Shown: positions 18,455 through 26,618 of the stretch, piece after piece
How positions within the stretch are numbered: position 1 is the first letter of the stretch
Layout of the letters: every line of letters begins with the position of its first letter
NCBI GenBank assembly: GCA_934796775.1
Contig: CAKVPH010000020.1
Coordinates: 1 to 33,289, forward strand
Reading direction: 5' to 3'
DNA from: an uncultured Clostridia bacterium
GTDB lineage: Bacteria; Bacillota; Clostridia; Christensenellales; Borkfalkiaceae
DNA length: 33,289 nt
Program-made: the position numbers and the translations under genes
The notes under the pieces: generated by a model
What the model saw: only the letters and a program-made list of their open reading frames with translations
What the model was told of the DNA's origin: nothing
Databases searched by the model: none

Positions 18455-19831
18455 TTATTTTTTAACGGGTATAACAAAAATACCTTCGCCTGCGTCAAAC
18501 TCGAGTTCGAATAATCCGTTTTTAACGTCAATGATATTGTAGTTACCTTCACGATAATAAATAACGCTGTCGCAATTTTTAAACTTAATGCTTATTTTGT
18601 TTTTAATTCTGTAAGCGGGAATCGTGTAGTTGCAAACCATAAATCCGTCGCGGCCGTCTGCGTCTTTATACGCTCCGAGCATTGCGTCCTGCTCCGCGGT
18701 AAAACTTGCTATTCTGTCGTGAGAAGAGATTGTTTCGTTAAGGTTTTCAAACGCAACCTGTTTTTGTTTTTCGTTCTTGGTGCCGATAGTAGTCATTACT
18801 CCTACGTAATTGTTTACGTAATTTAAATAAACGTGGTCGAACTTATGAATTTCGGCGTTGATTTTCTGACCGGCATAATAAATATCCGAAGGCTGACCGT
18901 CACAGTCGATAAACGCGGCAGATTCGCCCTTCATTCCGGCAAACGGCGAGAAGTAACAGAAATACTGCATGTTGATAACGCCGTAGCACATGCTGGTGTA
19001 AATTTGCATACGCATATCGTAATAATCGGGAGTTTTGGAAGACGCGTCGCAACTTTCGCCCTGAATATATTCCCAGTGTTCTTTTCCGTAATATTGAGCG
19101 TACTTCTGAATAACTTCAAGGTTGGATAAGTAAGTAGTATTTACGCCGTATTTATCGGAACCTTTAATGTGGCCGAACGGATAATGGTCTTCTATTATCA
19201 TTCCGTTATCAACTTTAGCGCAGTAATTGTTTACGTATTTTCTGTAGCTATCCGACTTTAACTGTTCGGGATTTGCATAGTTCGGGAACAAATTGACGTA
19301 AAAATACTTATCGGGGCAAACTTTTTTGAAAACTTCGCAGGCTTTGCCGAGCGGTTTGAACCAGGTTGAATCGGGTTCGTCTTTTGCAAAAATTCCCCAG
19401 AACGCAGGATGATCTTTTATGGGAGCGAGTGCTTGTTCCATTTCGGCTTCGGTAGCACTGCCCATTCCCACTATAGCGTCCCATCTTACAAGCACTTTTA
19501 TTCCTGCCTTTTCGGCATAGTTAAGGTGCTTTAAAATCTGTTCGGGAGAGGACGAAGAATACTGATCGTAAAGCGTTAAAATATAATCAAGTCCCGCTTC
19601 TTTCATCTGATCGTACGCCGCCTGAGTAACGTAATCGTCGTTTACTCCGTTGTTAAAAATACCTGAGTGAGGCGCACAATAGCCGCCTATCATAAATTGT
19701 TTGGTTGCTTCGTCTTTTGAATAATCGGGAATTCCTTTAACCACGTCGTTTCCTCCAGTAGTGCATGCCGTAAAGCCGAGCGTTGCGGCAAGTAGCAATG
19801 ACGCTACGCCTTTTTTGATAAATTTTCTCAT
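18455..19831 (-). CDS. Lipoprotein with glycosidase-like TIM barrel
   Basis: The 458-aa protein starts with a lipoprotein signal; the lipobox GFTAC ends at C23, with Phe at -3, which is a mild departure from consensus. The mature part reads as a TIM barrel: repeated strand-helix units, HPAFWGIFAKDEPD (141-154) with D151/E152 at the end of a strand where clan GH-A enzymes place the acid/base, EDHYPF (214-219), and E259 in QGES as a possible nucleophile. The last 70 residues form a beta domain. The specific family is not recognised; distant relation to GH42-type enzymes is possible. It lies between the permease gene and the first surface protein gene, with AGGAG near the start. The likely role is extracellular cleavage of the glycan before import. 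Confidence 0.78.
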   Translation of the reverse strand: MRKFIKKGVASLLLAATLGFTACTTGGNDVVKGIPDYSKDEATKQFMIGGYCAPHSGIFNNGVNDDYVTQAAYDQMKEAGLDYILTLYDQYSSSSPEQILKHLNYAEKAGIKVLVRWDAIVGMGSATEAEMEQALAPIKDHPAFWGIFAKDEPDSTWFKPLGKACEVFKKVCPDKYFYVNLFPNYANPEQLKSDSYRKYVNNYCAKVDNGMIIEDHYPFGHIKGSDKYGVNTTYLSNLEVIQKYAQYYGKEHWEYIQGESCDASSKTPDYYDMRMQIYTSMCYGVINMQYFCYFSPFAGMKGESAAFIDCDGQPSDIYYAGQKINAEIHKFDHVYLNYVNNYVGVMTTIGTKNEKQKQVAFENLNETISSHDRIASFTAEQDAMLGAYKDADGRDGFMVCNYTIPAYRIKNKISIKFKNCDSVIYYREGNYNIIDVKNGLFELEFDAGEGIFVIPVKK

Positions 19832-19864
19832 ATTTTTCTCCTGTTTTTATTTTGCCTGAAAATT

Positions 19865-20782
19865 TCAGCCTTTTATACCTGTATCGATTTTTAAACTATA
19901 CATTTTTTTATTTGTTACAATATAGAAAATCCAGGTAGGCACACATCCTATAAGCATTGTTGCAAACGCCGCGGGATATCTGCCCTGACTTTGTAATCTG
20001 TCGTTCAAAGAAGTCATTCCGACAGATAACGTCGGGTGACTTTTTAAAAACAGATAGGGATTTGTGTAATCGCCGTAAATACCCATGAACGACATGACCG
20101 CAATGGCAAGAATCATTCCCATTGCCTGCGGAAGCATTATTTTAAAGAACACTCCCCAGTCGGACGCGCCGTCTATCATAGCCGCTTCGCCGTATGACCA
20201 GGACATTCCGGTAAAGAAGTTGTACATAAGCATAAACGGATAGCCGAAACCGCCCGTGTATATCAGTATTACGCCTATTCGGGTATCGTAAAGCCCGGTC
20301 TGACAATAGAATTTGAAAAGCGAAGGAACAGAACCCGCAAGCGGTATCATTGTGATTAAAATCATAAAGTTATATATCGCTTTACTCCCCGGAAAACGGT
20401 ACATCGAAAGAACATATCCCGTCATAGTACATTCTATAAGAGCAATCGACAGAGCCGTAAAGGTAATAAACACGCTGTTTAAAAACATATCTACTATGTT
20501 TGACTTACCAACGGTTACCTGTAATGCCTCTTTAAAGTTTTCAAACGTGGCGTGGAATTGTTCGCCGTTTATATTCCGTCCGGGAAGTTCGTAAGGCGAT
20601 TTAAAAAATTCACGCGTGGTTTTTAAAGAGTTTATTATCGTCCAGTAAAGCGGATAAAAAAGCGAAATCGTATAGAGTACGCAAAGAATGCAAAGAATCC
20701 ATAAGAAAACCATTTCGCCCGTGGAACGCCTTTCAATCTTTTTTTCGCCACGTTTTATTTTTTTAAGTAGTGCTTTATCCAT
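19865..20782 (-). CDS. Carbohydrate ABC transporter permease, MalG type
   Basis: This 305-aa protein has six predicted membrane helices and the EAA loop contacting the ATPase at 199-219 (EAAMIDGASDWG.., then KIMLPQ). It begins 3 bp after the stop of the partner permease; GGAGGTG lies rather far upstream (14 nt), so reinitiation is likely. MalG-type permeases pair with MalF-type ones to import sugars delivered by a binding lipoprotein. No ATPase gene lies in this operon or elsewhere in the window. The family call is secure; the sugar is not known. Confidence 0.95.
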   Translation of the reverse strand: MDKALLKKIKRGEKKIERRSTGEMVFLWILCILCVLYTISLFYPLYWTIINSLKTTREFFKSPYELPGRNINGEQFHATFENFKEALQVTVGKSNIVDMFLNSVFITFTALSIALIECTMTGYVLSMYRFPGSKAIYNFMILITMIPLAGSVPSLFKFYCQTGLYDTRIGVILIYTGGFGYPFMLMYNFFTGMSWSYGEAAMIDGASDWGVFFKIMLPQAMGMILAIAVMSFMGIYGDYTNPYLFLKSHPTLSVGMTSLNDRLQSQGRYPAAFATMLIGCVPTWIFYIVTNKKMYSLKIDTGIKG

Positions 20783-20785
20783 TTT

Positions 20786-21760
20786 TCAGTATTGCACCTC
20801 CGGCGTAATTTTTTCTAAGAAAGCTTTAAGCCCGAATACCATAGGAATTGCTATCGCGCTGAACAAGAGTCCGGCTGCGGCGGCTACGCCTTCTTCGCCC
20901 TGAGTGGTCCAGTCCATAATAATGTAAGCTATCGTCTTGGTAGATCCGCCGGGACCGCCTTTTGTTAAAAGCATAGGCGGCAGATAAATACCCAGAACGG
21001 TATTTACGCCAGATACTATCATTATTGAAAATAACGGTAAAATCATGGGGATTACAAGGTACCACAGTTCCTGAAAAAGTTTGATTCCGTCAAGACGCGC
21101 GCTTTCGAATATCTCGACGGGAAGTCGGTTTATGTTACCGCTCATAAGCATGATGCTCGTACCGCAGCCCGACCAGAACATATATAAAATGATCATCGTC
21201 TGCGCGGTTTCGTACGTTCCGAGCCATCCGTTTACGGGAATTAAATGTCCTAAGCCTAAATCTCTTAAAAGCGGAGTTAAAACGCCCGTTGTAGAGTCCA
21301 ACATAAAGCTGAAAAGCATGGGAAGAACTACGCCCGGCATAAGGCTCGGCAGCAAAAAGGTAAATCTGAAAATTCTGTATCCCGGCATTTTCTTCCAGAA
21401 AAAGAATGCAAAGAATATGGTGAGCGGTGTCATTAAAAAGGTACTGAATACGAAATACAGTATAGAGTTGAAAATAGCTCTTCCTAAAATACCGGTTTCG
21501 TTGTTGTTTCGTATCTCGCGAAATACCTTTTCAAAATTCTGCCAGCCTACCCATTCGACTTTATTGAAGTATACGTTCTTTTTTTGAAAAGCGAGCGGAA
21601 AACTGTTGATGTTTATATAGACATAAAATATAAGGAACTGTATTACGGGAATAATCAGCATAGACACGATGAATATAACGCGTTGACGTTTTCTTCTTGC
21701 CTTGCCTTTTTTTATCAGCTCTCTTACTTCGTCACGATTTTCATTTGCGTAAGATATCAT
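20786..21760 (-). CDS. Carbohydrate ABC transporter permease, MalF type
   Basis: The 324-aa protein has a basic N-terminal cytoplasmic stretch (KKGKARRKRQR), a first membrane helix at about 28-48 and five further helices. The EAA loop is at about 218-242 (ESARLDGIKLFQELW then VIPMILP). It starts 14 bp after the binding-protein stop, with AAAGGTT as ribosome site. It forms the membrane channel with the MalG-type partner. Sequence type is that of oligosaccharide (CUT1) systems, which often borrow a shared MsmX-like ATPase; this fits the missing ATPase gene. Confidence 0.95.
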   Translation of the reverse strand: MISYANENRDEVRELIKKGKARRKRQRVIFIVSMLIIPVIQFLIFYVYININSFPLAFQKKNVYFNKVEWVGWQNFEKVFREIRNNNETGILGRAIFNSILYFVFSTFLMTPLTIFFAFFFWKKMPGYRIFRFTFLLPSLMPGVVLPMLFSFMLDSTTGVLTPLLRDLGLGHLIPVNGWLGTYETAQTMIILYMFWSGCGTSIMLMSGNINRLPVEIFESARLDGIKLFQELWYLVIPMILPLFSIMIVSGVNTVLGIYLPPMLLTKGGPGGSTKTIAYIIMDWTTQGEEGVAAAAGLLFSAIAIPMVFGLKAFLEKITPEVQY

Positions 21761-21774
21761 TTTTTAACCTTTTT

Positions 21775-23184
21775 TCATTTAATTCCAGCAAGCTTTTCCC
21801 ATTCAGTCCAGTTCGACGAAACGTAATCGTACTGCGCTTTAATGCTTGCAGCCGCAGATTTGTTGTTTAAAACCATTGCCGTATAGGGTTCGCCTGCCGG
21901 CCACATGGTGATTTTACCTATGTTTGCCATAGGATCGGTACTTGAAGTGTCCGCTATAACAAAGTTCGACTTTTGCCCCATTTCGAGCGCGGATTTTAAA
22001 AGAGTGGGAATTCCGTCAAGCTTGCTTTCGTCGTAGTAATACGGAGAACCGCCGCCGGTGTATTTTATATACGCGCTTGCGCAGTCGCGGCTTGAAATCC
22101 ATACGAGGAATTTTTTGGCATAGTCTTTTACCTGACTTGCCTTTGATATAAACATAAAGTCGAATTTGGAAGCGTCGGATACGGAAACTATTAAAGGTTC
22201 GCCGTTTTCGTTCGTCTTTGCGCCGTCGATTGTGGGGAAGAAAAGCTTAAGGTCGCAGTCGGGATCTATGTAGTTTTTAGTTTCGTTTATAATTCCGTAG
22301 TAACCCGAAAGCATAGCGCATTTGTACTGAACAAAGTCGTTCTGCATTAAAAGATGATTTTTACCCATTGCGCCTTCAAGCGAGTTTTTAGGAGTACCTT
22401 CGCCCGTGCAGATAAGATTTTCTATTATTTCAAGTGCTTTTTTAAGTCCGGTTCTCGTCTGATAGTTCTGAGGCGAAGAATTTTTATAGAAATTTTCCAT
22501 ATATTCAACGCCTTCGTACTGAGCCCACCACATACTTACCACCGTATCCCAGTAAGCCATAACCTGACCGCCCCATCCGAAAGGCGCGATGTCGTTATTC
22601 GGGTTGCTGTCTGTATTTACAGGATCGTTATTGATTGTATCAACAAGTTCGTAAAGTTCGTCTACAGTGGTAGGAACGGTCCAACCGTGCTGTTTAAAGA
22701 GCTTTTCGCTATAAACGAATCCGTTACCCATTGCGCCGCCTGACTGCGGAAGAACATATCTGTGTCCGTCGATATAACCAAAGTTACGATATGTATCGTA
22801 AGTGAACGCGTCGTTAAACTTAACGCCGTCGGGGTTTACCATATCGGCTAAATCGTCTAACGGTTCAATCCAACCCGATCTCGCCCAGCCGTACCAGTTG
22901 GTTGCAAGCGACAAATATATATCGCAAGCTTTGTTGTTTTCAAGCGCGTTACCTATCGTAGATGCGCCCGCGTTCGGATCAATGTCAAAGTAAATCTGCT
23001 CGTCCGGATGAGCTTTATTGTACTCTTTAGTCCAGTAATCCATAAATTCCGTGCCGTAGCCGGCTTCCCAGTAACCGATTTTTACGGTAGCAACGTAGTT
23101 ACCTTGTTTGTCAGGTTTCTTGCAGCCGAATGCAAAACATGCGGTTACAATAGCCAAAGTGAGTGCAAAAAGTCTTTTTTTCAT
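21775..23184 (-). CDS. ABC transporter sugar-binding lipoprotein
   Basis: I start at the second of two adjacent ATGs (23184; the other is 23187) because AGGAGG then lies 7 nt upstream. The 469-aa protein has a lipoprotein signal with lipobox AFGC (C21). The mature protein has the fold of family 1 extracellular solute-binding proteins: KIGYWEAGYGTEFMDYW near the N-terminus, many surface Trp/Tyr residues (WYGWARSGW, WGGQVMAYWD) and a C-terminal ASIKAQYDYVSSNW helix. It is the first gene of a seven-gene operon and delivers the substrate to the two permeases. Expression should be set by the promoter at 23349-23376 and the palindrome at 23316-23340. Substrate is unknown; context suggests an amino-sugar oligosaccharide. 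Confidence 0.95.
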   Translation of the reverse strand: MKKRLFALTLAIVTACFAFGCKKPDKQGNYVATVKIGYWEAGYGTEFMDYWTKEYNKAHPDEQIYFDIDPNAGASTIGNALENNKACDIYLSLATNWYGWARSGWIEPLDDLADMVNPDGVKFNDAFTYDTYRNFGYIDGHRYVLPQSGGAMGNGFVYSEKLFKQHGWTVPTTVDELYELVDTINNDPVNTDSNPNNDIAPFGWGGQVMAYWDTVVSMWWAQYEGVEYMENFYKNSSPQNYQTRTGLKKALEIIENLICTGEGTPKNSLEGAMGKNHLLMQNDFVQYKCAMLSGYYGIINETKNYIDPDCDLKLFFPTIDGAKTNENGEPLIVSVSDASKFDFMFISKASQVKDYAKKFLVWISSRDCASAYIKYTGGGSPYYYDESKLDGIPTLLKSALEMGQKSNFVIADTSSTDPMANIGKITMWPAGEPYTAMVLNNKSAAASIKAQYDYVSSNWTEWEKLAGIK

Positions 23185-23200
23185 CATTAAGCCTCCTGAA

Positions 23201-23216
23201 AGTTAATTTTTTAACT
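23201..23216. promoter_or_regulatory. Small palindrome beside the binding-protein ribosome site
   Basis: AGTTAA and TTAACT flank TTTT, 3 nt upstream of the Shine-Dalgarno on the minus strand. It could be a weak translational hairpin or chance in AT-rich DNA. Confidence 0.25.
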
Positions 23217-23240
23217 CTATTAAATAATTAGGTTTAAAAA

Positions 23241-23288
23241 AAGCGACTGTTGTTTAAAAATATTAAATTAAGTACAACATAGCCGCTT
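23241..23288 (-). other. Possible hairpin in the operon leader RNA
   Basis: AAGCG (23241-23245) pairs with CGCTT (23284-23288), and TGTTGT (23248-23253) with ACAACA (23274-23279), separated by a small internal loop and a 20-nt AT-rich apical loop. It lies in the ~155-nt leader between the promoter and the binding-protein start. I do not recognise a known riboswitch. Confidence 0.3.
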
Positions 23289-23315
23289 GATTTATAAAGT
23301 TAGTGATATTTGCCG

Positions 23316-23340
23316 AGTTTTTTAACACACTTAAAAAACT
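23316..23340. promoter_or_regulatory. Palindromic operator, sugar operon
   Basis: AGTTTTTTAA (23316-23325) and TTAAAAAACT (23331-23340) are perfect 10-bp arms around CACAC. The site spans about +2 to +26 of the sugar operon, a repressor position. The same core (TTTTTTAACAC then TTAAAAAA) occurs upstream of both EamA genes at 26474-26499 and 27601-27626. Confidence 0.65.
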
Positions 23341-23348
23341 ATAGCTTT

Positions 23349-23376
23349 ATTATACACCATATTTTTAATTTGTCAA
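23349..23376 (-). promoter_or_regulatory. Sigma-A promoter of the seven-gene sugar operon
   Basis: Read on the minus strand, a perfect -35 TTGACA (23376-23371), 16-bp spacer and perfect -10 TATAAT (23354-23349). The start point would be near 23342, giving a leader of about 155 nt. Confidence 0.88.
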
Positions 23377-23435
23377 TACCTTTTTTAAAAAAAGTTTGTA
23401 TAAAATTAAAAAAAATTTTTTAAACAGCCTATTCG

Positions 23436-25436
23436 TCAGTTATTATGCGCATTTTTTTCAAACATATCAAAACGGAATTTATACGGTACGTCTTTGATTG
23501 TATATATTTCGGCACCTGAGCTTTGTTTTGCCTGCTCGTTTTTTATGTATAGCCATAAATCGGAAAGCTCGGTGGAACATTCCTGCATATCGGGAATTTC
23601 TATTCCGCCGTTTTCTTCCAGAATTTCAAGCGCTTTCTGCCCGTTACCCGTATGAGCCAAAGCTTTGGCATAATAAAATCTGACGCGCGGCAAAGCGTAA
23701 ACGCTTTTTTCAAGCGAATTTACTACGTCTATGCATTCGCCGTAAAATCCGTTATCGGTAAACTTTTCAAGAATAAATTTTATAATAGATCCGTCGCCGC
23801 GGTTCAATTTTGCGGCAATTAAAAATTCTTCTTTAAAACCTTTACTATCCCCGCCGTAAAGTTTTAACATACCCAAAAGTATTCTGCCAAGCGCGGAATC
23901 GCCAAGCGAAACCGACTTTTTGCACCAGCGTTTTGCCGTATTTTTATCGCCGTCTACGAACTCTGCGTAAGCAAGCTGCAAATACGCATAGGCGTTTTTG
24001 TTGGCTTTTTTAGCCACCGCCTTTTTTAATAATGTAATCCATTCTTCCTGACGCATCCAACAAGCGGGAACTTCACTCATATCGTGCGACGGCATATCGC
24101 CCGTGTTTAAAAGGCAAACCCAGTCCTTTTGAACTTCGCCGCACGTGCCGAAATCAAGGTGAGCCTGCATGGGTTTTTCACCCGACTTTTCGCGGCGCAT
24201 TTGTTCGAGCGCGCCAAATCCCGAGCCGTAAAACAACACTTTATCCGCTTTTTTTAACGCAACCGCTTTACTGCGCTTTAAAAACTCTTCGGGATAATCC
24301 CAGCCGAGCGAGTCCTGAACGAAATTTTCTACCGTATCCTGCGCAGTTTTATAGTCGCCGTTTATTTTATTATAATCTGTGTTAATTGCGCCGTAGAGTT
24401 CAACCCACTCTGCGGCAAAATCAGGCGCAATGGGAAAACCTTCGTACTGTGTGGACGCAAGCCCTGCCTGAATTTCGCAATATTTGCCGTCGTCACCGTT
24501 TCCGGAAAGATACTTCTGCCAGTGATCCGCACCCAAAGTATCGCCCCAAACAAAAAGTTTTCTGCCTTTTAAACGAGAAGACGAAAATTGCAATAAGCCG
24601 TAGCCGTCTTGCCCGACGGCCGCAATATATTTTTTATTATAGTTTGACGTATTCCAGAAATAATCCCTGCTCTCCGTCGTGTTTTCGGGAAAAGTAACGT
24701 CGCGTCCGTTATACTCGGGAACCGGTAACTTAAAAACAACGTAATCGTTAGAGCCGTTTGTGTACGCACTGTCGCATGGGGCAATAACTCGCATGCCCTT
24801 GGTCGTTCTTACGGCAATATTGCTCCACCAGTAGGTTGAATTAGTGCTGTTTTTTGTGTTTACAACGCGCATTCTCGCATGCAGGAACTTAGAGCCTTTT
24901 GGCAGAGAAAAATCCATCTGATAGGTCATACAACGTATTCTTTCGTACTCGTACATTCTTAAAACGTCTTCTCCGGTTTCGTCTTTCAGCACGGATACAA
25001 AAATCGGACTGCACGTAAAAGGCGTATGCCCCCTTACCGCGCAGTTCCATTCCACCCCGCCAGAAAACCAGGCGTTTCTTACGGCAAGATTAGCAAAAGT
25101 AAGCACGCTGTTTTTATATAATAATTCGCGGTTTGCTATTTTATCCGTAAGAGACCACAACCGTCCGCCAAATGTTGGCAAAAACGTAGCTTTTAAATAC
25201 TCGTTTTCTAAAATAACGCAGTCGCAAACGGTGTTTTTAAGCTCGCGCGAATAATTGTTTTGCGCCCGATACGGAAAAGCCGAATTGTTTGGCATAAAAT
25301 TAAGATACAATTCGTCGTCTTCCGAAAGTGCGTTTTTAAAAGGTTGATCTAAAAGAGATCTGGCAAACGACGGCATAGAACTTTCCTTGCCTATATCGGC
25401 GGCAAGAATTTCTATTTTTGATAAAGTGAGCGACAT
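23436..25436 (-). CDS. DUF5107 protein with C-terminal TPR-like repeats
   Basis: This 666-aa protein has a large beta-sandwich (about 40-350) of the DUF5107 type, recognisable by LPTFGGRLWSL (86-96), a glycine turn shared with aldose-epimerase-like folds, and by the long Trp/Tyr-rich sheets after it. Residues of about 400-640 form repeated helical pairs (tetratricopeptide-like). There is no signal peptide. DUF5107 proteins commonly sit with glycoside hydrolases, but their reaction is not established; a sugar-binding or mutarotase-like role is possible. The start has AGGAG 7 nt upstream and lies 54 bp after the EamA stop, so it may be co-transcribed with that gene. It precedes the sugar operon, which has its own promoter. 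Confidence 0.82.
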   Translation of the reverse strand: MSLTLSKIEILAADIGKESSMPSFARSLLDQPFKNALSEDDELYLNFMPNNSAFPYRAQNNYSRELKNTVCDCVILENEYLKATFLPTFGGRLWSLTDKIANRELLYKNSVLTFANLAVRNAWFSGGVEWNCAVRGHTPFTCSPIFVSVLKDETGEDVLRMYEYERIRCMTYQMDFSLPKGSKFLHARMRVVNTKNSTNSTYWWSNIAVRTTKGMRVIAPCDSAYTNGSNDYVVFKLPVPEYNGRDVTFPENTTESRDYFWNTSNYNKKYIAAVGQDGYGLLQFSSSRLKGRKLFVWGDTLGADHWQKYLSGNGDDGKYCEIQAGLASTQYEGFPIAPDFAAEWVELYGAINTDYNKINGDYKTAQDTVENFVQDSLGWDYPEEFLKRSKAVALKKADKVLFYGSGFGALEQMRREKSGEKPMQAHLDFGTCGEVQKDWVCLLNTGDMPSHDMSEVPACWMRQEEWITLLKKAVAKKANKNAYAYLQLAYAEFVDGDKNTAKRWCKKSVSLGDSALGRILLGMLKLYGGDSKGFKEEFLIAAKLNRGDGSIIKFILEKFTDNGFYGECIDVVNSLEKSVYALPRVRFYYAKALAHTGNGQKALEILEENGGIEIPDMQECSTELSDLWLYIKNEQAKQSSGAEIYTIKDVPYKFRFDMFEKNAHNN

Positions 25437-25490
25437 TTTTTTACTCCTGTTTTTGTATTTTATATTTGTTTAGTTTTGATTTCTATTTGT

Positions 25491-26399
25491 TTATATCGAC
25501 AATAATGCCGTAGCTATAAGTCCGATTATAAGTCCCGCAAGTTTTATGGGGGTTATTTTTTCTTTAAATACTATCCGTGAGAACAGAATAACCAGAACAA
25601 GTCCGCCTATACCTATCGTAGGATAAATGAAAGAAGGCGAAAGATTGCTGGGAGCAAGCAAAATTACAAAAAAATTAAGTCCGACGTTAAGAACACCCGA
25701 AACAACGGGAAACACTAACGTTCCTTTTTCGGGGATTTGCGTTTTATCTTTGCGAAGCAAAAAAATAATAACGAAAAATATAAACGAAAAAAACGCAGCA
25801 AACGCCATACATAAATTACCAAACTCATAATTAAACGCAATTTGTTGTTCACGCTGAACTATTGCGCAACCCGAATTTGCAAACATTACTAAAAAACAAT
25901 AAATAAGCCATCTGACAGAAAAGCCGCTTCTTTTGCCATCATTCAGCTGACATTCGCTGTTTTGCCACTGATTTGACTTTTTATCGGAATCACCACAAAT
26001 GCATAAAACAAGCGAAACAACTGCGAAAACAAGCCCCAAAATGCAAAAAAGGCTCAGTTTATTGTTCCAAAAAACAACTCCGTATACCGAAACAATGATA
26101 TTTGAAAAGTTTAAGAACAAAGAAGTTACCGAAGCAGAACCTGTTTTTAGCGCACGAATAAGGCTTAAACACCATATACTTATAAAAAAAGCAAAGCCAA
26201 GCGAATAAGGCAGAATGTTTACGTTAAAACCACCGCTTATAACAGCAAGAACACCCCATGTGAAAAACGACACTAAAGCCTGAAACAAATTATAATACGA
26301 CGATACGTCGTTTTTTTCGTTTTTGCGATTAAAATATTTACCCGATATACTTGACGAAGAATAGCATAATACGCTAAAAAACAAGAACAAATACGGCAT
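25491..26399 (-). CDS. EamA/DMT-superfamily transporter, copy 1
   Basis: The 302-aa protein has about ten membrane helices in two halves, as in EamA drug/metabolite transporters. Helix-linked motifs such as LIRALKTGSASVTSLFLNFSN (in two pieces) and IVQREQQIAF are shared nearly word for word with the neighbour at 26619. The middle loop (about 140-160) is hydrophilic and is the least conserved part. GGAG lies 8 nt before the start. Promoter and palindrome lie just upstream. The substrate is unknown; sharing an operator with the sugar operon suggests a sugar or a related metabolite. Confidence 0.88.
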   Translation of the reverse strand: MPYLFLFFSVLCYSSSSISGKYFNRKNEKNDVSSYYNLFQALVSFFTWGVLAVISGGFNVNILPYSLGFAFFISIWCLSLIRALKTGSASVTSLFLNFSNIIVSVYGVVFWNNKLSLFCILGLVFAVVSLVLCICGDSDKKSNQWQNSECQLNDGKRSGFSVRWLIYCFLVMFANSGCAIVQREQQIAFNYEFGNLCMAFAAFFSFIFFVIIFLLRKDKTQIPEKGTLVFPVVSGVLNVGLNFFVILLAPSNLSPSFIYPTIGIGGLVLVILFSRIVFKEKITPIKLAGLIIGLIATALLSI

Positions 26400-26443
26400 A
26401 TCTTTTTACTCCGAATTACGATTACTCTCAATAATTTAATATT

Positions 26444-26472
26444 ATATTATCACAGAGCTTTTGCCAAATCAA
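26444..26472 (-). promoter_or_regulatory. Promoter of EamA copy 1
   Basis: On the minus strand TTGATT (26472-26467), 17-bp spacer and TAATAT (26449-26444) with TG at 26452-26451. The same arrangement is found for copy 2. Confidence 0.7.
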
Positions 26473-26473
26473 T

Positions 26474-26499
26474 TATTTTTTAACACTATTTAAAAAATA
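26474..26499. promoter_or_regulatory. Palindromic operator, EamA copy 1
   Basis: TATTTTTTAA (26474-26483) and TTAAAAAATA (26490-26499) are perfect 10-bp arms around CACTAT. The site abuts the -35 box, a position suited to an activator. Confidence 0.6.
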
Positions 26500-26567
26500 G
26501 CAAAAAATTTTTTTAATTCTGTTGAATAATTAGCGTAAATTATTTATATTCTTTTCTGCACAACAAA

Positions 26568-26594
26568 AAAACTCCCGATAAATTCAGGAGTTTT
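26568..26594 (-). terminator. Rho-independent terminator of EamA copy 2
   Basis: On the minus strand AAAACTCC pairs with GGAGTTTT around an 11-nt loop, followed by TTTTTTT. It lies 25 nt after the EamA copy 2 stop, so the two copies are separate transcripts. Confidence 0.85.
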
Positions 26595-26618
26595 AATAAT
26601 ATTTAAATTTTACTGCCA

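Noticed and set aside
21081..21587. Opposite-strand open frames over the permease and other genes
   Set aside because: They lie antisense to well-supported genes, lack ribosome sites and resemble no family; they follow from codon use on the true strand.
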